45,207 nucleotides of DNA from Fimbriimonadaceae bacterium (lineage in GTDB: Bacteria > Armatimonadota > Fimbriimonadia > Fimbriimonadales > Fimbriimonadaceae). Below the pieces are notes generated by a model, which was not told the DNA's origin, did no database searches, and saw nothing but the letters and a program-made list of their open reading frames with translations. Below, one piece after another: positions 23,755 to 31,817 of the stretch. The position numbers were made by a program, and so were the translations under genes. The stretch spans positions 1 to 45,207 of the forward strand of contig JAHBTC010000010.1 of assembly GCA_019638835.1 (NCBI GenBank), read 5' to 3'. How positions within the stretch are numbered: the first letter of the stretch is position 1; each line of letters starts with the position of its first letter.

Positions 23755-25155
23755 CTAACTCTTTCCGGGAATCCCAGGCTCCGTGAGCAGGGCCGGATCG
23801 AGGGCCTTCGCCAGCGTTTCTTCGTCAAGGAGGTTCTGTTCACGAACGACTTGCGGAATCGTCTTGCCTTCTGCAAGGGCCGTCTTCACCACGGCCGCTG
23901 CCGTTTTGTAACCTACGTAGACATTGAGGGCGGTCGCAAGTGACGGTGATATCTCCGCGTAGTGGCGGCACCGTTCGGCGTTTGCCGTGATCCCGACGAT
24001 GCAGTTATCAACGAAGGTCTCCAACGTGTTCGTCAAGATCTTCAATGCGAACTGCGCGCTAAATGCCATGCTGGGCATCATCACGTTCAGTTCCAGTTGC
24101 CCGGCTTGAACGCACTGATCAATCGCATGGCACTGTCCCTGCACTTGGAACAAGACCAAGTTCATATTCTCCGCCATGCTGGGATTGACCTTGCCCGGCA
24201 TGATACTGCTCCCCGGCTGAACGGGCGGCAGCACAATCTCGGCTAATCCCGTCAGCGGACCCGAGCAAAGGATACGAAGGTCGTTGGTGATACGGGTCAA
24301 TTCCATACAGAACATTCGTAGGGACGCAGAAAGGCTTGCCATGCAGAACTGGCTCTGCATCGCCTCGCAGAGATTATCTGTGGTGCGGAAGTTGATCCCC
24401 GTCTCTTCGGCGAGGAGGGAAACCAGCCGCGAGCGATATTCGGGATGCGTGTTGAGGCCGGTGCCGGCGGCACTTCCACCGATCCCCAGTTCCTCCAATT
24501 CGTGCGCCGCGTTTTCGAGCCAGTTACGCGACCTGCGAATCGCTGCGCCATAGGCAGTGAACTCTTGTCCCAGACGGATCGGCACTGCATCTTGGAGGTG
24601 AGTGCGGGCCGACTTCAGGATTCCGTCAAACTCACGGCCCTTGGCTTCTAGAGCATCGGCGAGCCGATCCACCTGAACGAACAGCGGGTCCATCATCGTG
24701 CGGGCCATGATGCGCATAGCCGTTGGGAATGTGTCGTTTGTGCTCTGGCCGTAGTTGACGTGATCGTTCGGGTTGACGAGGACGTATTCGCCTTTCTTAC
24801 CCCCTAAAATTTCCTCTGCTCGGTTCGCGAGGACTTCGTTGACATTCATGTTGAACGACGTGCCCGCGCCCATGTGAAATACGTCAACCGGGAACTGATC
24901 CCGCAGGGATCCCTGCAAGATCTCATCGGCGGCGCGCACAATCGCCTCACCTTGCTGCTTATCAAGTAGACCGAGATCGGTATTCGCCTGCGCCGCACAC
25001 TTTTTCAGCCGGACATAGGCATCAATCATCGCCGGATGCTCGGTGAGGCCGCTAATCTGGAAGAGTTGGCGACTACGCTCGGCCTGGCTCCCCCAGTAAG
25101 CGTCGGCGGGAACATGGACTTCGCCCATGCTGTCTTTCTCGATTCGGGTGGACAT
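23755..25155 (-). CDS. aspA: Class II fumarase/aspartase family lyase, probably aspartate ammonia-lyase
   Basis: 466 residues from the ATG at 25155 (GAGGG 5 bases upstream). The superfamily signature GSSIMPGKVNPSMAEN with the catalytic Ser loop is present, as is NPNDHVNYGQSTNDTFPTAM. The segment GAGTSFNMNVNEVLANRAEE has GAGTS, which is characteristic of aspartases where fumarase C has GSGTQ. The GSAAGTGLNTHPEY region is shared by both enzymes. Aspartase (L-aspartate to fumarate and ammonia) is therefore favoured, but fumarase C activity cannot be excluded; the opening RIEKDSMGEVHVPADAYWG is close to both. Confidence 0.82.
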   Translation of the reverse strand: MSTRIEKDSMGEVHVPADAYWGSQAERSRQLFQISGLTEHPAMIDAYVRLKKCAAQANTDLGLLDKQQGEAIVRAADEILQGSLRDQFPVDVFHMGAGTSFNMNVNEVLANRAEEILGGKKGEYVLVNPNDHVNYGQSTNDTFPTAMRIMARTMMDPLFVQVDRLADALEAKGREFDGILKSARTHLQDAVPIRLGQEFTAYGAAIRRSRNWLENAAHELEELGIGGSAAGTGLNTHPEYRSRLVSLLAEETGINFRTTDNLCEAMQSQFCMASLSASLRMFCMELTRITNDLRILCSGPLTGLAEIVLPPVQPGSSIMPGKVNPSMAENMNLVLFQVQGQCHAIDQCVQAGQLELNVMMPSMAFSAQFALKILTNTLETFVDNCIVGITANAERCRHYAEISPSLATALNVYVGYKTAAAVVKTALAEGKTIPQVVREQNLLDEETLAKALDPALLTEPGIPGKS

Positions 25156-25247
25156 ACTTACCCTCAGTTTGGCGCGGATTCTGGTTGCGCGGTCGGGTCT
25201 GTCGTCGATCGGGAACCAATCACACTTCCGCAAACATCAATAAGAGA

Positions 25248-26051
25248 ATGGAGCAAACGGTTCGTGCCCCAGTGAACCGCGATGACCGAGCGAGCGCACC
25301 GAGTCTGCGGGCGATCGTTCCATTCAGTGACGTCGAAATCCGCAACTTCTATGACGACGCTTCCATGCGTCGCTCGGTGAACAATGGGCCAAGGCTCCCG
25401 ACTCTGGAATCGGAAAAAGGCACCCTTGACCGAGTTACGATGATCGGGGGCAGCATGATGGGCATTGGCTTAGGTTTGACCTTAGTCGCCCCGGCTTTCT
25501 TTGTTATTGCTGCGGTTGGCGCAATCGCGATATGGATGGAGCGACGGTCAGGAGTAGCGCTGGATTCTCCGTATGCCTTGTCCCGCGTCGTGGAAGAATA
25601 CGCCCACCAAACCAGGCGTCGCATTCGTCTTCTTGAAGTCTCCTTGGACAATGATGTCGAGAGGATTGATCGACAACTCGGTGCTCCCATTCCAACATCA
25701 GATAGGCCACCAATTCCGGTCGGCCCACTACTTGAAGTGCGGGATAGCCTCATGGCGCAGCGAGAGGAATTGCGGGCCACTAAGGAGGATTTTGAAAACT
25801 CCGTCACCCGCATGCGAATGGGGATTGAAATGGCCTCCTTGGGAGAGACTTTGGAGAAAGCGGCCCATGCGGAAGCGACGGCGCGACTGCTCTTGGACTC
25901 GCAAGACTCAATTCGCGGTGAGTTGATGCAGAACGCGAAAGCGGCCGCCGACGGAATCGCGCAGATAGAGGCGCGCTATCATTCATCGAACGCAGATCTT
26001 AGGGTTGCCGAGTCTCAGCTTCGCGATATCCAAGAGAATCCGCGAGGCTGA
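25248..26051 (+). CDS. Unknown membrane protein with long coiled coil
   Basis: Function not recognised. From the ATG at 25248 it has 267 residues. A hydrophilic N-terminus (about 60 residues, including VEIRNFYDDASMRRSV) is followed by a pair of membrane segments at about residues 65-100 (a Gly/Met-rich GGSMMGIGLGLTLVAP and FFVIAAVGAIAIW). A long charged helical region with several predicted coiled-coil stretches follows (LMAQREELRATKEDFENSV, VAESQLRDIQENPRG). The plan matches the protein at 14598-15407, though no clear sequence identity is seen by eye. It is divergent from the aspartase gene and converges with the lipoprotein gene, 10 bases away. Confidence 0.65.
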   Translation: MEQTVRAPVNRDDRASAPSLRAIVPFSDVEIRNFYDDASMRRSVNNGPRLPTLESEKGTLDRVTMIGGSMMGIGLGLTLVAPAFFVIAAVGAIAIWMERRSGVALDSPYALSRVVEEYAHQTRRRIRLLEVSLDNDVERIDRQLGAPIPTSDRPPIPVGPLLEVRDSLMAQREELRATKEDFENSVTRMRMGIEMASLGETLEKAAHAEATARLLLDSQDSIRGELMQNAKAAADGIAQIEARYHSSNADLRVAESQLRDIQENPRG

Positions 26052-26061
26052 GACGCTTTTC

Positions 26062-27078
26062 TTACTGCTTCACCAGAGAGCCAGTGTAAGTCAACCCTGA
26101 ACCGCTATCAATCACGGTGACAGTGGCGGCATTACCTGTGACTGAGTCCACCGTGACTCGCAGGTCGCCGTCTGCAAACGGATAGTCACGGCTTTCCATG
26201 AATTGCACCATCCCGCCCGTGCTCGGGGCGTAATCAACGGTTACGACCACGTCGCTGTCCCACCAGGATTGGTACGAATTTGATTCCACACGATCGAAAT
26301 CTAATGAAAGATTCGCTGTGCCGCCGCCTGGTTCATTAACCGTGCCCGTCCAGGTAAATCCCATGAGTTCTGGTGCATGGGGATGCGCGAGCATCCAGTA
26401 TGTGGCACGGAAGAAGTCGTTTTGGCCCGACCAAGAGCAGTTCACAAATCGGCCTTGCGCGGCCATTTCCATTGTGAAGTTGAATCCAGTTTCCCCCGGC
26501 ATCAACTCAATCACGTCATCGGGCGTAACTGTCATTCCCTCGCCGGTCGCGGTCCAGTAAGTGGTAAGGGCGAAGGGATCGCGGAGAATGAGTTGGGCGC
26601 CCGTAGACTCACCCAACAACAGGTCAGATTCAACCGGAACGGCGCGAACCGCAAACGGATTCGATGAGTTTGTGACCGTAAGCACTCGTGTCGATCGAGT
26701 TCCTGCTTCCGGCGTCAGATTTGAGTCTAAGAAGACGGACGTCACATCGTAGTCGCCGGGGGCGGTTGTTCCATTGACGGTTCTCGTGAACTCGATAGGG
26801 TTCTCGGGATTTGCGATTCTGGTGGGCGCCCCAAGCACGTTCGACTCACTTGAGATTTCGATGTATAGAGGCTTTTCCCCGGAGTACTCAAAGCGAACAG
26901 TGACAGTTTCTCCGGGAGCAACAAAACTAGGTGTTAGTTGAAAAACGCGCGTCCCAGATGCAGTTTCGCTGCCTTCTCCCAAGATGCAGCCACATAGCGC
27001 AAGAACCAACAGAAATCGCCAAGCAAATTCTCTGATAGGTTGCCGTGGCTTGAACTGTGAAGAGGACTGTCCTAACAT
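26062..27078 (-). CDS. Putative lipoprotein of unknown function
   Basis: 338 residues. After 20 basic-polar residues a hydrophobic stretch ends in the lipobox LALCGC (FLLVLALCGCILG), so the mature protein is probably lipid-anchored. The exported part is rich in Thr, Ser, Gly and Val, with beta-sandwich character: PSFVAPGETVTVRFEYSGEK resembles Ig-like or CARDB-type repeats, and the C-terminus (GNAATVTVIDSGSGLTYTG) repeats the style. No catalytic motif is seen. The ATG at 27078 has TAGTGT six bases upstream and no ribosome site. Confidence 0.75.
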   Translation of the reverse strand: MLGQSSSQFKPRQPIREFAWRFLLVLALCGCILGEGSETASGTRVFQLTPSFVAPGETVTVRFEYSGEKPLYIEISSESNVLGAPTRIANPENPIEFTRTVNGTTAPGDYDVTSVFLDSNLTPEAGTRSTRVLTVTNSSNPFAVRAVPVESDLLLGESTGAQLILRDPFALTTYWTATGEGMTVTPDDVIELMPGETGFNFTMEMAAQGRFVNCSWSGQNDFFRATYWMLAHPHAPELMGFTWTGTVNEPGGGTANLSLDFDRVESNSYQSWWDSDVVVTVDYAPSTGGMVQFMESRDYPFADGDLRVTVDSVTGNAATVTVIDSGSGLTYTGSLVKQ

Positions 27079-27089
27079 TACAGGACACT
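27066..27089. repeat. Inverted repeat enclosing the lipoprotein start codon
   Basis: ACTGTCCT (27066-27073) and AGGACACT (27082-27089) are complementary at seven of eight positions, with an 8-base loop that contains the ATG of the gene at 27078. It could hide the start codon in RNA or be an operator, but it overlaps the putative -10 and may be chance. Confidence 0.3.
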
Positions 27090-27090
27090 A
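27085..27090 (-). promoter_or_regulatory. Putative -10 of a leaderless promoter for the lipoprotein gene at 27078
   Basis: Minus-strand TAGTGT, six bases before the ATG. Confidence 0.45.
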
Positions 27091-27132
27091 CCTAAGCAAC
27101 ATGAAACTTATCAACGTTGCAGTTGCAACTTT

Positions 27133-28467
27133 TCACATGACTTGAAAGATGACCGGCCGACCGCTCGGGCCATGCTGTAACTCTGACTCACGTACTGCCC
27201 AGCCACCTTGTACAAAGGTGTGAATGACTCGACCCATCAAAGTCCGTCCGGCGTACGGGGTCCATCCGCATTTGCTTGCCATCGCCTCGTCGGTGACCAT
27301 CCATTCAGCATCGGCGTCAACCAGAACTAAGTCAGCGTCGAATCCCGGCAGAAGTTGACCCTTTGCATGGCAACCGAAAAGTTCTGCTGGCCGCGTACTG
27401 GTCATGCGCACGATTTGCTCGATGCTAATCCGTCCCGATGCCGCATGGTCCAGCATGACCGGTAGCAAGGTCTGCACCCCCGGCATGCCACTTGGGCTTT
27501 TTGGATAAGGTGCTGATTTTTCTTCCAACGTATGCGGCGCGTGGTCACTTCCGATCACATCAAACAACCCATCGAGGACAGCCGCCCAAAGTGCATCTCG
27601 ATGCCTCGATTCTCGGATCGGCGTGTTCATTTGAATGCGAGAACCCAGTTCTTCATAGTCATCGTCGGTGAACGTCAGGTGTTGGGGGGTCACTTCGCAA
27701 GACGTGCCGATCTGCGACTTACCTTCCGCGAGAAGCGGAAGTTCCTCTGCCGTGCTGACGTGCAAAACGTGAATTGGGTGTCCCGTTTCTTCGCTAAGAG
27801 CGAGTACGCGCCGCGTAGCCAAGACACTACTTTCCACGTCTCGCCACACGGGGTGGTTTCGGGCATGAGCGACCGAGTCACGAATTTCAACTCGCGAAAG
27901 CAGTCGTGGCTCGTCCTCTGCATGGATGGAAACTCGGCGAGAAGCATTGCGCAAAACCTTACGGAGACTGTCGTCATCCGCAACAAGGAGGGGCCCGGTT
28001 GAGGAACCCATAAACACCTCGCCGATGCCTGGGGAGCCAGGGAGGGGGTCGAGGATAGATATCTCGTCCAAGTTATCCATCGATGCCCCTACCCAGAAAG
28101 CGTAGTGACACCACATCCTACCGGCGGCCGAATCTAATTTCGCGTTTAGTGCTTCTCTTGTTGTCGTGGTGGGATTTGTGTTTGGTTCTTCAAACACGCT
28201 GGTCACGCCGCCAAGAACTGCGGCCTTGGAACCGGTCTCTAAGTCTTCCTTATGGGTCAAGCCAGGTTCACGGAAATGCACCTGAGTGTCAATCACACCG
28301 GGCAAAAGGAGGAGGCCGGAAGCGTCCAATCGTTCGGCGGCGTCGCAAAGAGTGAGATTGCCCCGGGCCGCGATCCGACCATCGGTTATGCCGAGATCGG
28401 ACCGGTCACGGCCGTGGGGCTCTACAATCGTTGCCCCCGAGATGATCAAGTCGAACTGCTCCGCCAC
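27133..28467 (-). CDS. pyrC: Dihydroorotase-family amidohydrolase
   Basis: Cyclises carbamoyl-aspartate to dihydroorotate in pyrimidine synthesis if it is a true dihydroorotase. 444 residues from the GTG at 28467. Class I landmarks: LLLPGVIDTQVHFREPGLTH, GGVTSVFEEPNTNP, SIHAEDEPRL, HVLHVSTAEELPLL, CEVTPQHL, and the catalytic DVIGSDHAPHTLEEK. The usual first metal-ligand pair D-x-H-x-H reads D-T-Q-V-H here, so His is replaced by Gln62; other ligands are intact. Hydantoinase-like or related cyclic-amide activity is an alternative. The start has TAAACT 7 bases upstream and is divergent from the glycosyltransferase. Confidence 0.82.
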   Translation of the reverse strand: MAEQFDLIISGATIVEPHGRDRSDLGITDGRIAARGNLTLCDAAERLDASGLLLLPGVIDTQVHFREPGLTHKEDLETGSKAAVLGGVTSVFEEPNTNPTTTTREALNAKLDSAAGRMWCHYAFWVGASMDNLDEISILDPLPGSPGIGEVFMGSSTGPLLVADDDSLRKVLRNASRRVSIHAEDEPRLLSRVEIRDSVAHARNHPVWRDVESSVLATRRVLALSEETGHPIHVLHVSTAEELPLLAEGKSQIGTSCEVTPQHLTFTDDDYEELGSRIQMNTPIRESRHRDALWAAVLDGLFDVIGSDHAPHTLEEKSAPYPKSPSGMPGVQTLLPVMLDHAASGRISIEQIVRMTSTRPAELFGCHAKGQLLPGFDADLVLVDADAEWMVTDEAMASKCGWTPYAGRTLMGRVIHTFVQGGWAVRESELQHGPSGRPVIFQVM

Positions 28468-28474
28468 GACCCCC

Positions 28475-28480
28475 AGTTTA
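28475..28480 (-). promoter_or_regulatory. Putative -10 of a leaderless promoter for the dihydroorotase
   Basis: Minus-strand TAAACT, seven bases before the GTG at 28467. Confidence 0.45.
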
Positions 28481-28513
28481 CGACCCTCGGTGGGTGTATC
28501 CTCGGGCGCGGCG

Positions 28514-29218
28514 ATGAGCACGACAACTGGCCCCGATGTCACCCTCATCGTGCCTGCCTTGAATGAGGAAGCGACGATCGCCGAAGTAGTTGGAAGGCTG
28601 CTGGATCTACCCTTTACGAAGGAAGTGATCGTGGTGAACGACGGCAGCGACGACCGCACTGGAGAAATCCTTGCCTCGTTTGGAGAGCAGATTACGGTCC
28701 TCACTAATCTGACACGCAGTGGCAAGGGCAACGCGATACGACAAGCGCTAACCGTTGCGACCGGGCGAGTGATCGTCATTCAAGACGCCGATTTGGAATA
28801 TGCCCCCGAGCAGATTCCTTCGTTGGTTGAGCCAATTCTGTCGGGGAAGGAATCAGTGGTCTTCGGTTCAAGGTTTACGAATGGGCTGCATCCCGCTATG
28901 GCTTTGCCCAACAAGATTGTAAATCTCCTCCTGCGTTGGTCGGTGGCGGTGCTGTTTGGTCGAACGCTAACCGACGAGGCAACTTGCTACAAAGCAGTTC
29001 GGCGCGACGTGATGGTTGAGATGAACTTGACTTGCGAAAGATTCGAGTTCTGTCCCGAGGTGACCGCAAAAGCCATCCGCCTTGGCCACCGTATCCATGA
29101 AGTCCCAATCATGTATGAGCCGCGAGGGAAAGAAGCCGGGAAGAAGATTCGCTGGACGGATGCACCCGAAGCTTTTTGGACGCTTCTTAAGTGGCGGTAT
29201 AAGAATTTTCGTAAGTAG
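28514..29218 (+). CDS. Family 2 glycosyltransferase (dolichyl-phosphate mannose synthase-like)
   Basis: GT-A fold transferase of 234 residues from the ATG at 28514. It opens DVTLIVPALNEEATIAEVV, has VIVVNDGSDDRTGEIL (nucleotide-binding Asp residues) and VIVIQDADLEYAPEQIPSL with the DxD-like metal motif DAD. TDEATCYKAVRRDVM and FEFCPEVTAKAIRLGHRIHEVPI are typical of undecaprenyl/dolichyl phosphate sugar transferases. No membrane helix is obvious, so it is probably a peripheral enzyme. TATCCT lies 11 bases before the ATG. Upstream in-frame sequence lies inside the dihydroorotase gene and is not used. Confidence 0.87.
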   Translation: MSTTTGPDVTLIVPALNEEATIAEVVGRLLDLPFTKEVIVVNDGSDDRTGEILASFGEQITVLTNLTRSGKGNAIRQALTVATGRVIVIQDADLEYAPEQIPSLVEPILSGKESVVFGSRFTNGLHPAMALPNKIVNLLLRWSVAVLFGRTLTDEATCYKAVRRDVMVEMNLTCERFEFCPEVTAKAIRLGHRIHEVPIMYEPRGKEAGKKIRWTDAPEAFWTLLKWRYKNFRK

Positions 29219-29230
29219 CTTTGTCAGGCT

Positions 29231-29271
29231 TTAGGGAGTCCGGCAAAACCGCCCGAACTCGGTCTCCCTAA
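29231..29271. terminator. Hairpin after the glycosyltransferase gene
   Basis: TTAGGGAG (29231-29238) is the exact complement of CTCCCTAA (29264-29271). Inside, after one mismatch, CCGG pairs with TCGG (one G-U). It starts 12 bases after the stop codon. There is no T-run, so Rho-independent termination is not assured. Confidence 0.4.
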
Positions 29272-29306
29272 TACAATTTCTGGGGAATGAGTGTAGCAGT
29301 CGCGGA

Positions 29307-30062
29307 ATGGTCTTCCGTGAAATGAAACGGTTTTTCCTCCCGCTAGCGGTTGTCGCACTTGGTGCATCCTCATTTGCCGCGGGCCTTGCAATCGGGCCAA
29401 TTGATGGCGGTGACGACGATAACAGTGTTGTCGTGTTCAATGACCAACTCGTGACGATGACCTCCAACGTATTGAATGGCGCGGACATGGTCACATTCGA
29501 AGTTCTTGATTCGAACAATGCGGTTGCTTACTCCGGAGCAAGTCCGGTAGACGAGTTTGGACAGTCTTCCTTTACGTGGATTCCGCTGTTTGACGGCACT
29601 TTCACCGTTAACGCGACGAGTTACTTCGACGGTCAACTGCTTGGCACAGAGTCTGTTTCTTTCGGTCAGGTGGTCCGGCCCGATGCAAGTGGATTTATCA
29701 CCGGTGGAGGCTGGTTCAATCAAGGTCCGGAACGCGATAACTTCGGCTTTGTGGCCCAAGTCTTGGGGAATGGCACGGTCCGTGGCAGCATGGAATTCCA
29801 AGACCGTAACAATGGACTCAACATCAAGTCAACCAGCGTTGACTGGGTGTACAGCCCAGATGTCCGCAACGGCTACTTCACCGGTTGGGCTCGCATGAAC
29901 AATGCCGGCAACTACCGCTTCATGGTTCATGTCATCGACAACGGTGAACCGGGTAGTGAGGACTGGCTCGAAATGTGGGTTTACAATCCCGACAGCGGCG
30001 CGTTGATGTTCCAATACAGCGGCGTTCTTGACGGCGGGAACGTCCAAGTCAAGAAGAAGTAA
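29307..30062 (+). CDS. Secreted protein, probably with a post-COAP-1 type domain
   Basis: 251 residues with a signal peptide: KRFF then LPLAVVALGASSFAAG, cleavage likely after about residue 25. The N-terminal half looks like an Ig-like fold (DNSVVVFNDQLVTMTSNVL, FTWIPLFDGTFTVNATSYF). The C-terminal half begins GFITGGGWFNQGPERDNFGF and continues VLGNGTVRGSMEFQDRNNG, which resembles the post-COAP-1 domain of secreted bacterial proteins of unknown role. It may use the ATG at 29307 or the one at 29322; neither has a good ribosome site. It ends before a strong hairpin at 30083. Confidence 0.72.
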   Translation: MVFREMKRFFLPLAVVALGASSFAAGLAIGPIDGGDDDNSVVVFNDQLVTMTSNVLNGADMVTFEVLDSNNAVAYSGASPVDEFGQSSFTWIPLFDGTFTVNATSYFDGQLLGTESVSFGQVVRPDASGFITGGGWFNQGPERDNFGFVAQVLGNGTVRGSMEFQDRNNGLNIKSTSVDWVYSPDVRNGYFTGWARMNNAGNYRFMVHVIDNGEPGSEDWLEMWVYNPDSGALMFQYSGVLDGGNVQVKKK

Positions 30063-30082
30063 GCCGGATCGGAACCGATGGG

Positions 30083-30114
30083 AAGGTCTGGGAGAGTTCA
30101 TTCTCCCAGACCTT
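30083..30114. terminator. Strong hairpin serving two convergent genes
   Basis: AAGGTCTGGGAGA (30083-30095) and TCTCCCAGACCTT (30102-30114) are a perfect 13-base inverted repeat with a 6-base loop. It lies 20 bases after the secreted-protein stop and 7 bases beyond the stop of the small minus-strand lipoprotein. No T-tract follows on either strand, so it may act with Rho or as an mRNA 3' stabiliser. Confidence 0.6.
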
Positions 30115-30121
30115 GATTGCG

Positions 30122-30268
30122 TTAGGCAATGCTGGTGGCATAACCAACGGAAGTACGCGCCTCTTCTTGGCTATCCGTTCGGCCCGCGCATCCAACGAGG
30201 CTTGATACCGCGACGGCAATGAGCGTCGCGATCAGGATGAGTTTCAAGTTATGTCTTTGTCTTGACAT
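30122..30268 (-). CDS. Small lipoprotein of 48 residues
   Basis: Short frame from the ATG at 30268: a basic N-terminus (MSRQRHN), a hydrophobic core (LKLILIATLIAVAVSSLVGC) ending in the lipobox LVGC with Cys26, then 22 mostly polar residues. This is the full layout of a bacterial lipoprotein signal plus a short tail, as in small lysis or stress lipoproteins; the function is unknown. TAGAGT lies six bases before the ATG, the same leaderless pattern as in other leading genes here, and a TTTACA box lies 18 bases further upstream. The strong hairpin follows the stop. The stretch 30063-30378 otherwise holds only the hairpin and the promoters. Confidence 0.6.
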   Translation of the reverse strand: MSRQRHNLKLILIATLIAVAVSSLVGCAGRTDSQEEARTSVGYATSIA

Positions 30269-30274
30269 TGCCCG

Positions 30275-30280
30275 ACTCTA
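30275..30280 (-). promoter_or_regulatory. Putative -10 of the small lipoprotein gene
   Basis: Minus-strand TAGAGT, six bases before the ATG at 30268; TTTACA lies 18 bases upstream of it as a possible -35. Confidence 0.5.
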
Positions 30281-30364
30281 CCAACCCAACTCAACGATTG
30301 TAAAGGCAACCAATACCGGAGAGTGTTGATGAGGAGCGTCCACGTGCTCAAGCGTGAGTTCGGA

Positions 30365-30370
30365 TAATCT
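30365..30370 (+). promoter_or_regulatory. Putative -10 for exonuclease III gene
   Basis: TAATCT, eight bases before the ATG at 30379. GATAAT overlaps it two bases earlier and could be used instead. Confidence 0.4.
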
Positions 30371-30378
30371 AGCTGGAA

Positions 30379-31149
30379 ATGAAGGTCGCGACATTCAATG
30401 TCAACTCGCTGCGAGCGCGATTGCCGGTCGTAAGGCAATGGTTGGAATTGGTGCAACCGGATGTGGTTGGACTGCAAGAACTCAAGTGTGAGGATGACAA
30501 GTTTCCGTACAAGGATTTGGAAGACCTCGGATACCACATGACGGTCTACGGGCAAAAGAGCTACAACGGAGTCGCGTTCCTCTCTCGAATGGAGCCGACG
30601 GACGTGGAGCGAGGTTTTCACAATCCAGAAATGCCGTCAGATGCCCGTTTGATTGCCGCAACTTTCGACAGCGTAAGGATCATCAACAGCTACTGCCCGA
30701 ACGGCACAGCATTGGGAAGCGAGAAGTTCGCTTACAAGTTGCGGTGGTTTGAAGAGTTCCGGAAAGAAGCGGCAAATCTCACCGACGGCGGGCCCTGCCT
30801 TTGGATGGGGGACATCAACATTGCTCCGACAGACCTCGACGTTTTTGAACCCGAAAAGAAAGCGAATGCCGTTGGCTTTCAACCGGAAGAGAAATCGGCG
30901 TTGATGGCCATCACGGACCTCGGGTGGACCGATCTTTTCAGACAGCAACATCCCGAAGAGGACGGACTCTACACATTTTGGGAGTACGTAATCCCAAACG
31001 GATTCAAGCGAAATCTGGGGTGGCGGATTGACCACATATATGCCAATCCGGCGGCTCTCCCGGGGGCAGGGAAGTGTTGGATTGATAAAGAACCCCGCAC
31101 CTGGGAGCGCCCCAGCGACCATACACCCCTACTTTTAGAATGGTCGTAA
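30379..31149 (+). CDS. xthA: Exodeoxyribonuclease III (AP endonuclease)
   Basis: Cuts DNA at abasic sites and degrades 3' ends in base excision repair. 256 residues with the endonuclease/exonuclease/phosphatase fold: MKVATFNVNSLRARLPVV, DVVGLQELKCEDDKFP (metal Glu), YNGVAFLSR, the INSYCPNG block with catalytic Tyr, LWMGDINIAPTDLDVF (Asp/Asn) and the C-terminal WRIDHIYA and RPSDHTPLLLEW (Asp-His). The length is typical. It complements the alkylation repair genes at 7.5-9.4 kb, which produce abasic sites. Its end overlaps the next gene by 10 bases. Confidence 0.95.
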   Translation: MKVATFNVNSLRARLPVVRQWLELVQPDVVGLQELKCEDDKFPYKDLEDLGYHMTVYGQKSYNGVAFLSRMEPTDVERGFHNPEMPSDARLIAATFDSVRIINSYCPNGTALGSEKFAYKLRWFEEFRKEAANLTDGGPCLWMGDINIAPTDLDVFEPEKKANAVGFQPEEKSALMAITDLGWTDLFRQQHPEEDGLYTFWEYVIPNGFKRNLGWRIDHIYANPAALPGAGKCWIDKEPRTWERPSDHTPLLLEWS

Positions 31150-31817
31150 GAGTCGAGTTTGATGGCCGCACACTAAGCGTTCCTGTCCGATGGGTACGTG
31201 GGAGGAGCATCTCGGTCGTGATGACGGCAAGCGGCCCTGAGTTGCGTACGCCCCGGCGAGTCTCGACCTCGAGACTTGAGGACATTGTGCGTGCAACCGC
31301 ACCCAAGTTGATCACCCAGATCGAATCGTGGTCAGCCGTCAGTACCGACTTCTATTGGCGCGGCGAGTTGCACGGTCTCATTCTTCGACCTGACCTATCG
31401 ACTCCGCGTTGGCACGAAGCACACTTACTTTCCCCAAATGTTGAGGCGGCATTGCGATTTCTAAGACGTAGCGCATCGGAGCGACTCATCAGTCTTACGT
31501 GGCATTGGGCGGATATCATGGGCGAAGCGCATCCTTGGGTTGGAACGGGAGACTTCCGATCACGGTGGGGAAGTTGTACATCGCGGACGCGACGGATAAG
31601 GCTGAATTGGAGGCTCGGCATGACACCTGATGCGGTGGCCGATGCGATTATCATCCACGAGTTAGCTCACTTGAAACATGCGAACCATAGCGCGAGATTC
31701 TGGGAACATGTTCGTTCGTTTGATCCGGATCCAGAAAAAAGTAATCGCTGGCTGCGCGAATTCGGCCCGGCGGTAATGGGGTGGCCACGCCCAGCGGCAT
31801 CCGCATTTCTGGCTTAG
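31140..31817 (+). CDS. YgjP-like zinc metalloprotease (M48/DUF45 family)
   Basis: 225 residues. The zinc motif is clear: IIIHELAHLKHANHSARFWEHV, with HExxH and a downstream His/Glu region typical of YgjP. The GSCTSRTRRIRLNWRLGMTP block, preceding the zinc helix, is the family's second hallmark. The function in vivo is unclear; relatives are sometimes next to restriction or repair genes. The ATG at 31140 overlaps the xthA stop, so it is probably co-translated. It converges with glnB with TTAG shared by the two stops. Confidence 0.88.
   Translation: MVVRVEFDGRTLSVPVRWVRGRSISVVMTASGPELRTPRRVSTSRLEDIVRATAPKLITQIESWSAVSTDFYWRGELHGLILRPDLSTPRWHEAHLLSPNVEAALRFLRRSASERLISLTWHWADIMGEAHPWVGTGDFRSRWGSCTSRTRRIRLNWRLGMTPDAVADAIIIHELAHLKHANHSARFWEHVRSFDPDPEKSNRWLREFGPAVMGWPRPAASAFLA

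Noticed and set aside
28286-28513. N-terminal extension of the glycosyltransferase from an upstream ATG
   Set aside because: The extra 76 residues are antisense to the dihydroorotase start, have no conserved content, and the family start is the ATG at 28514.
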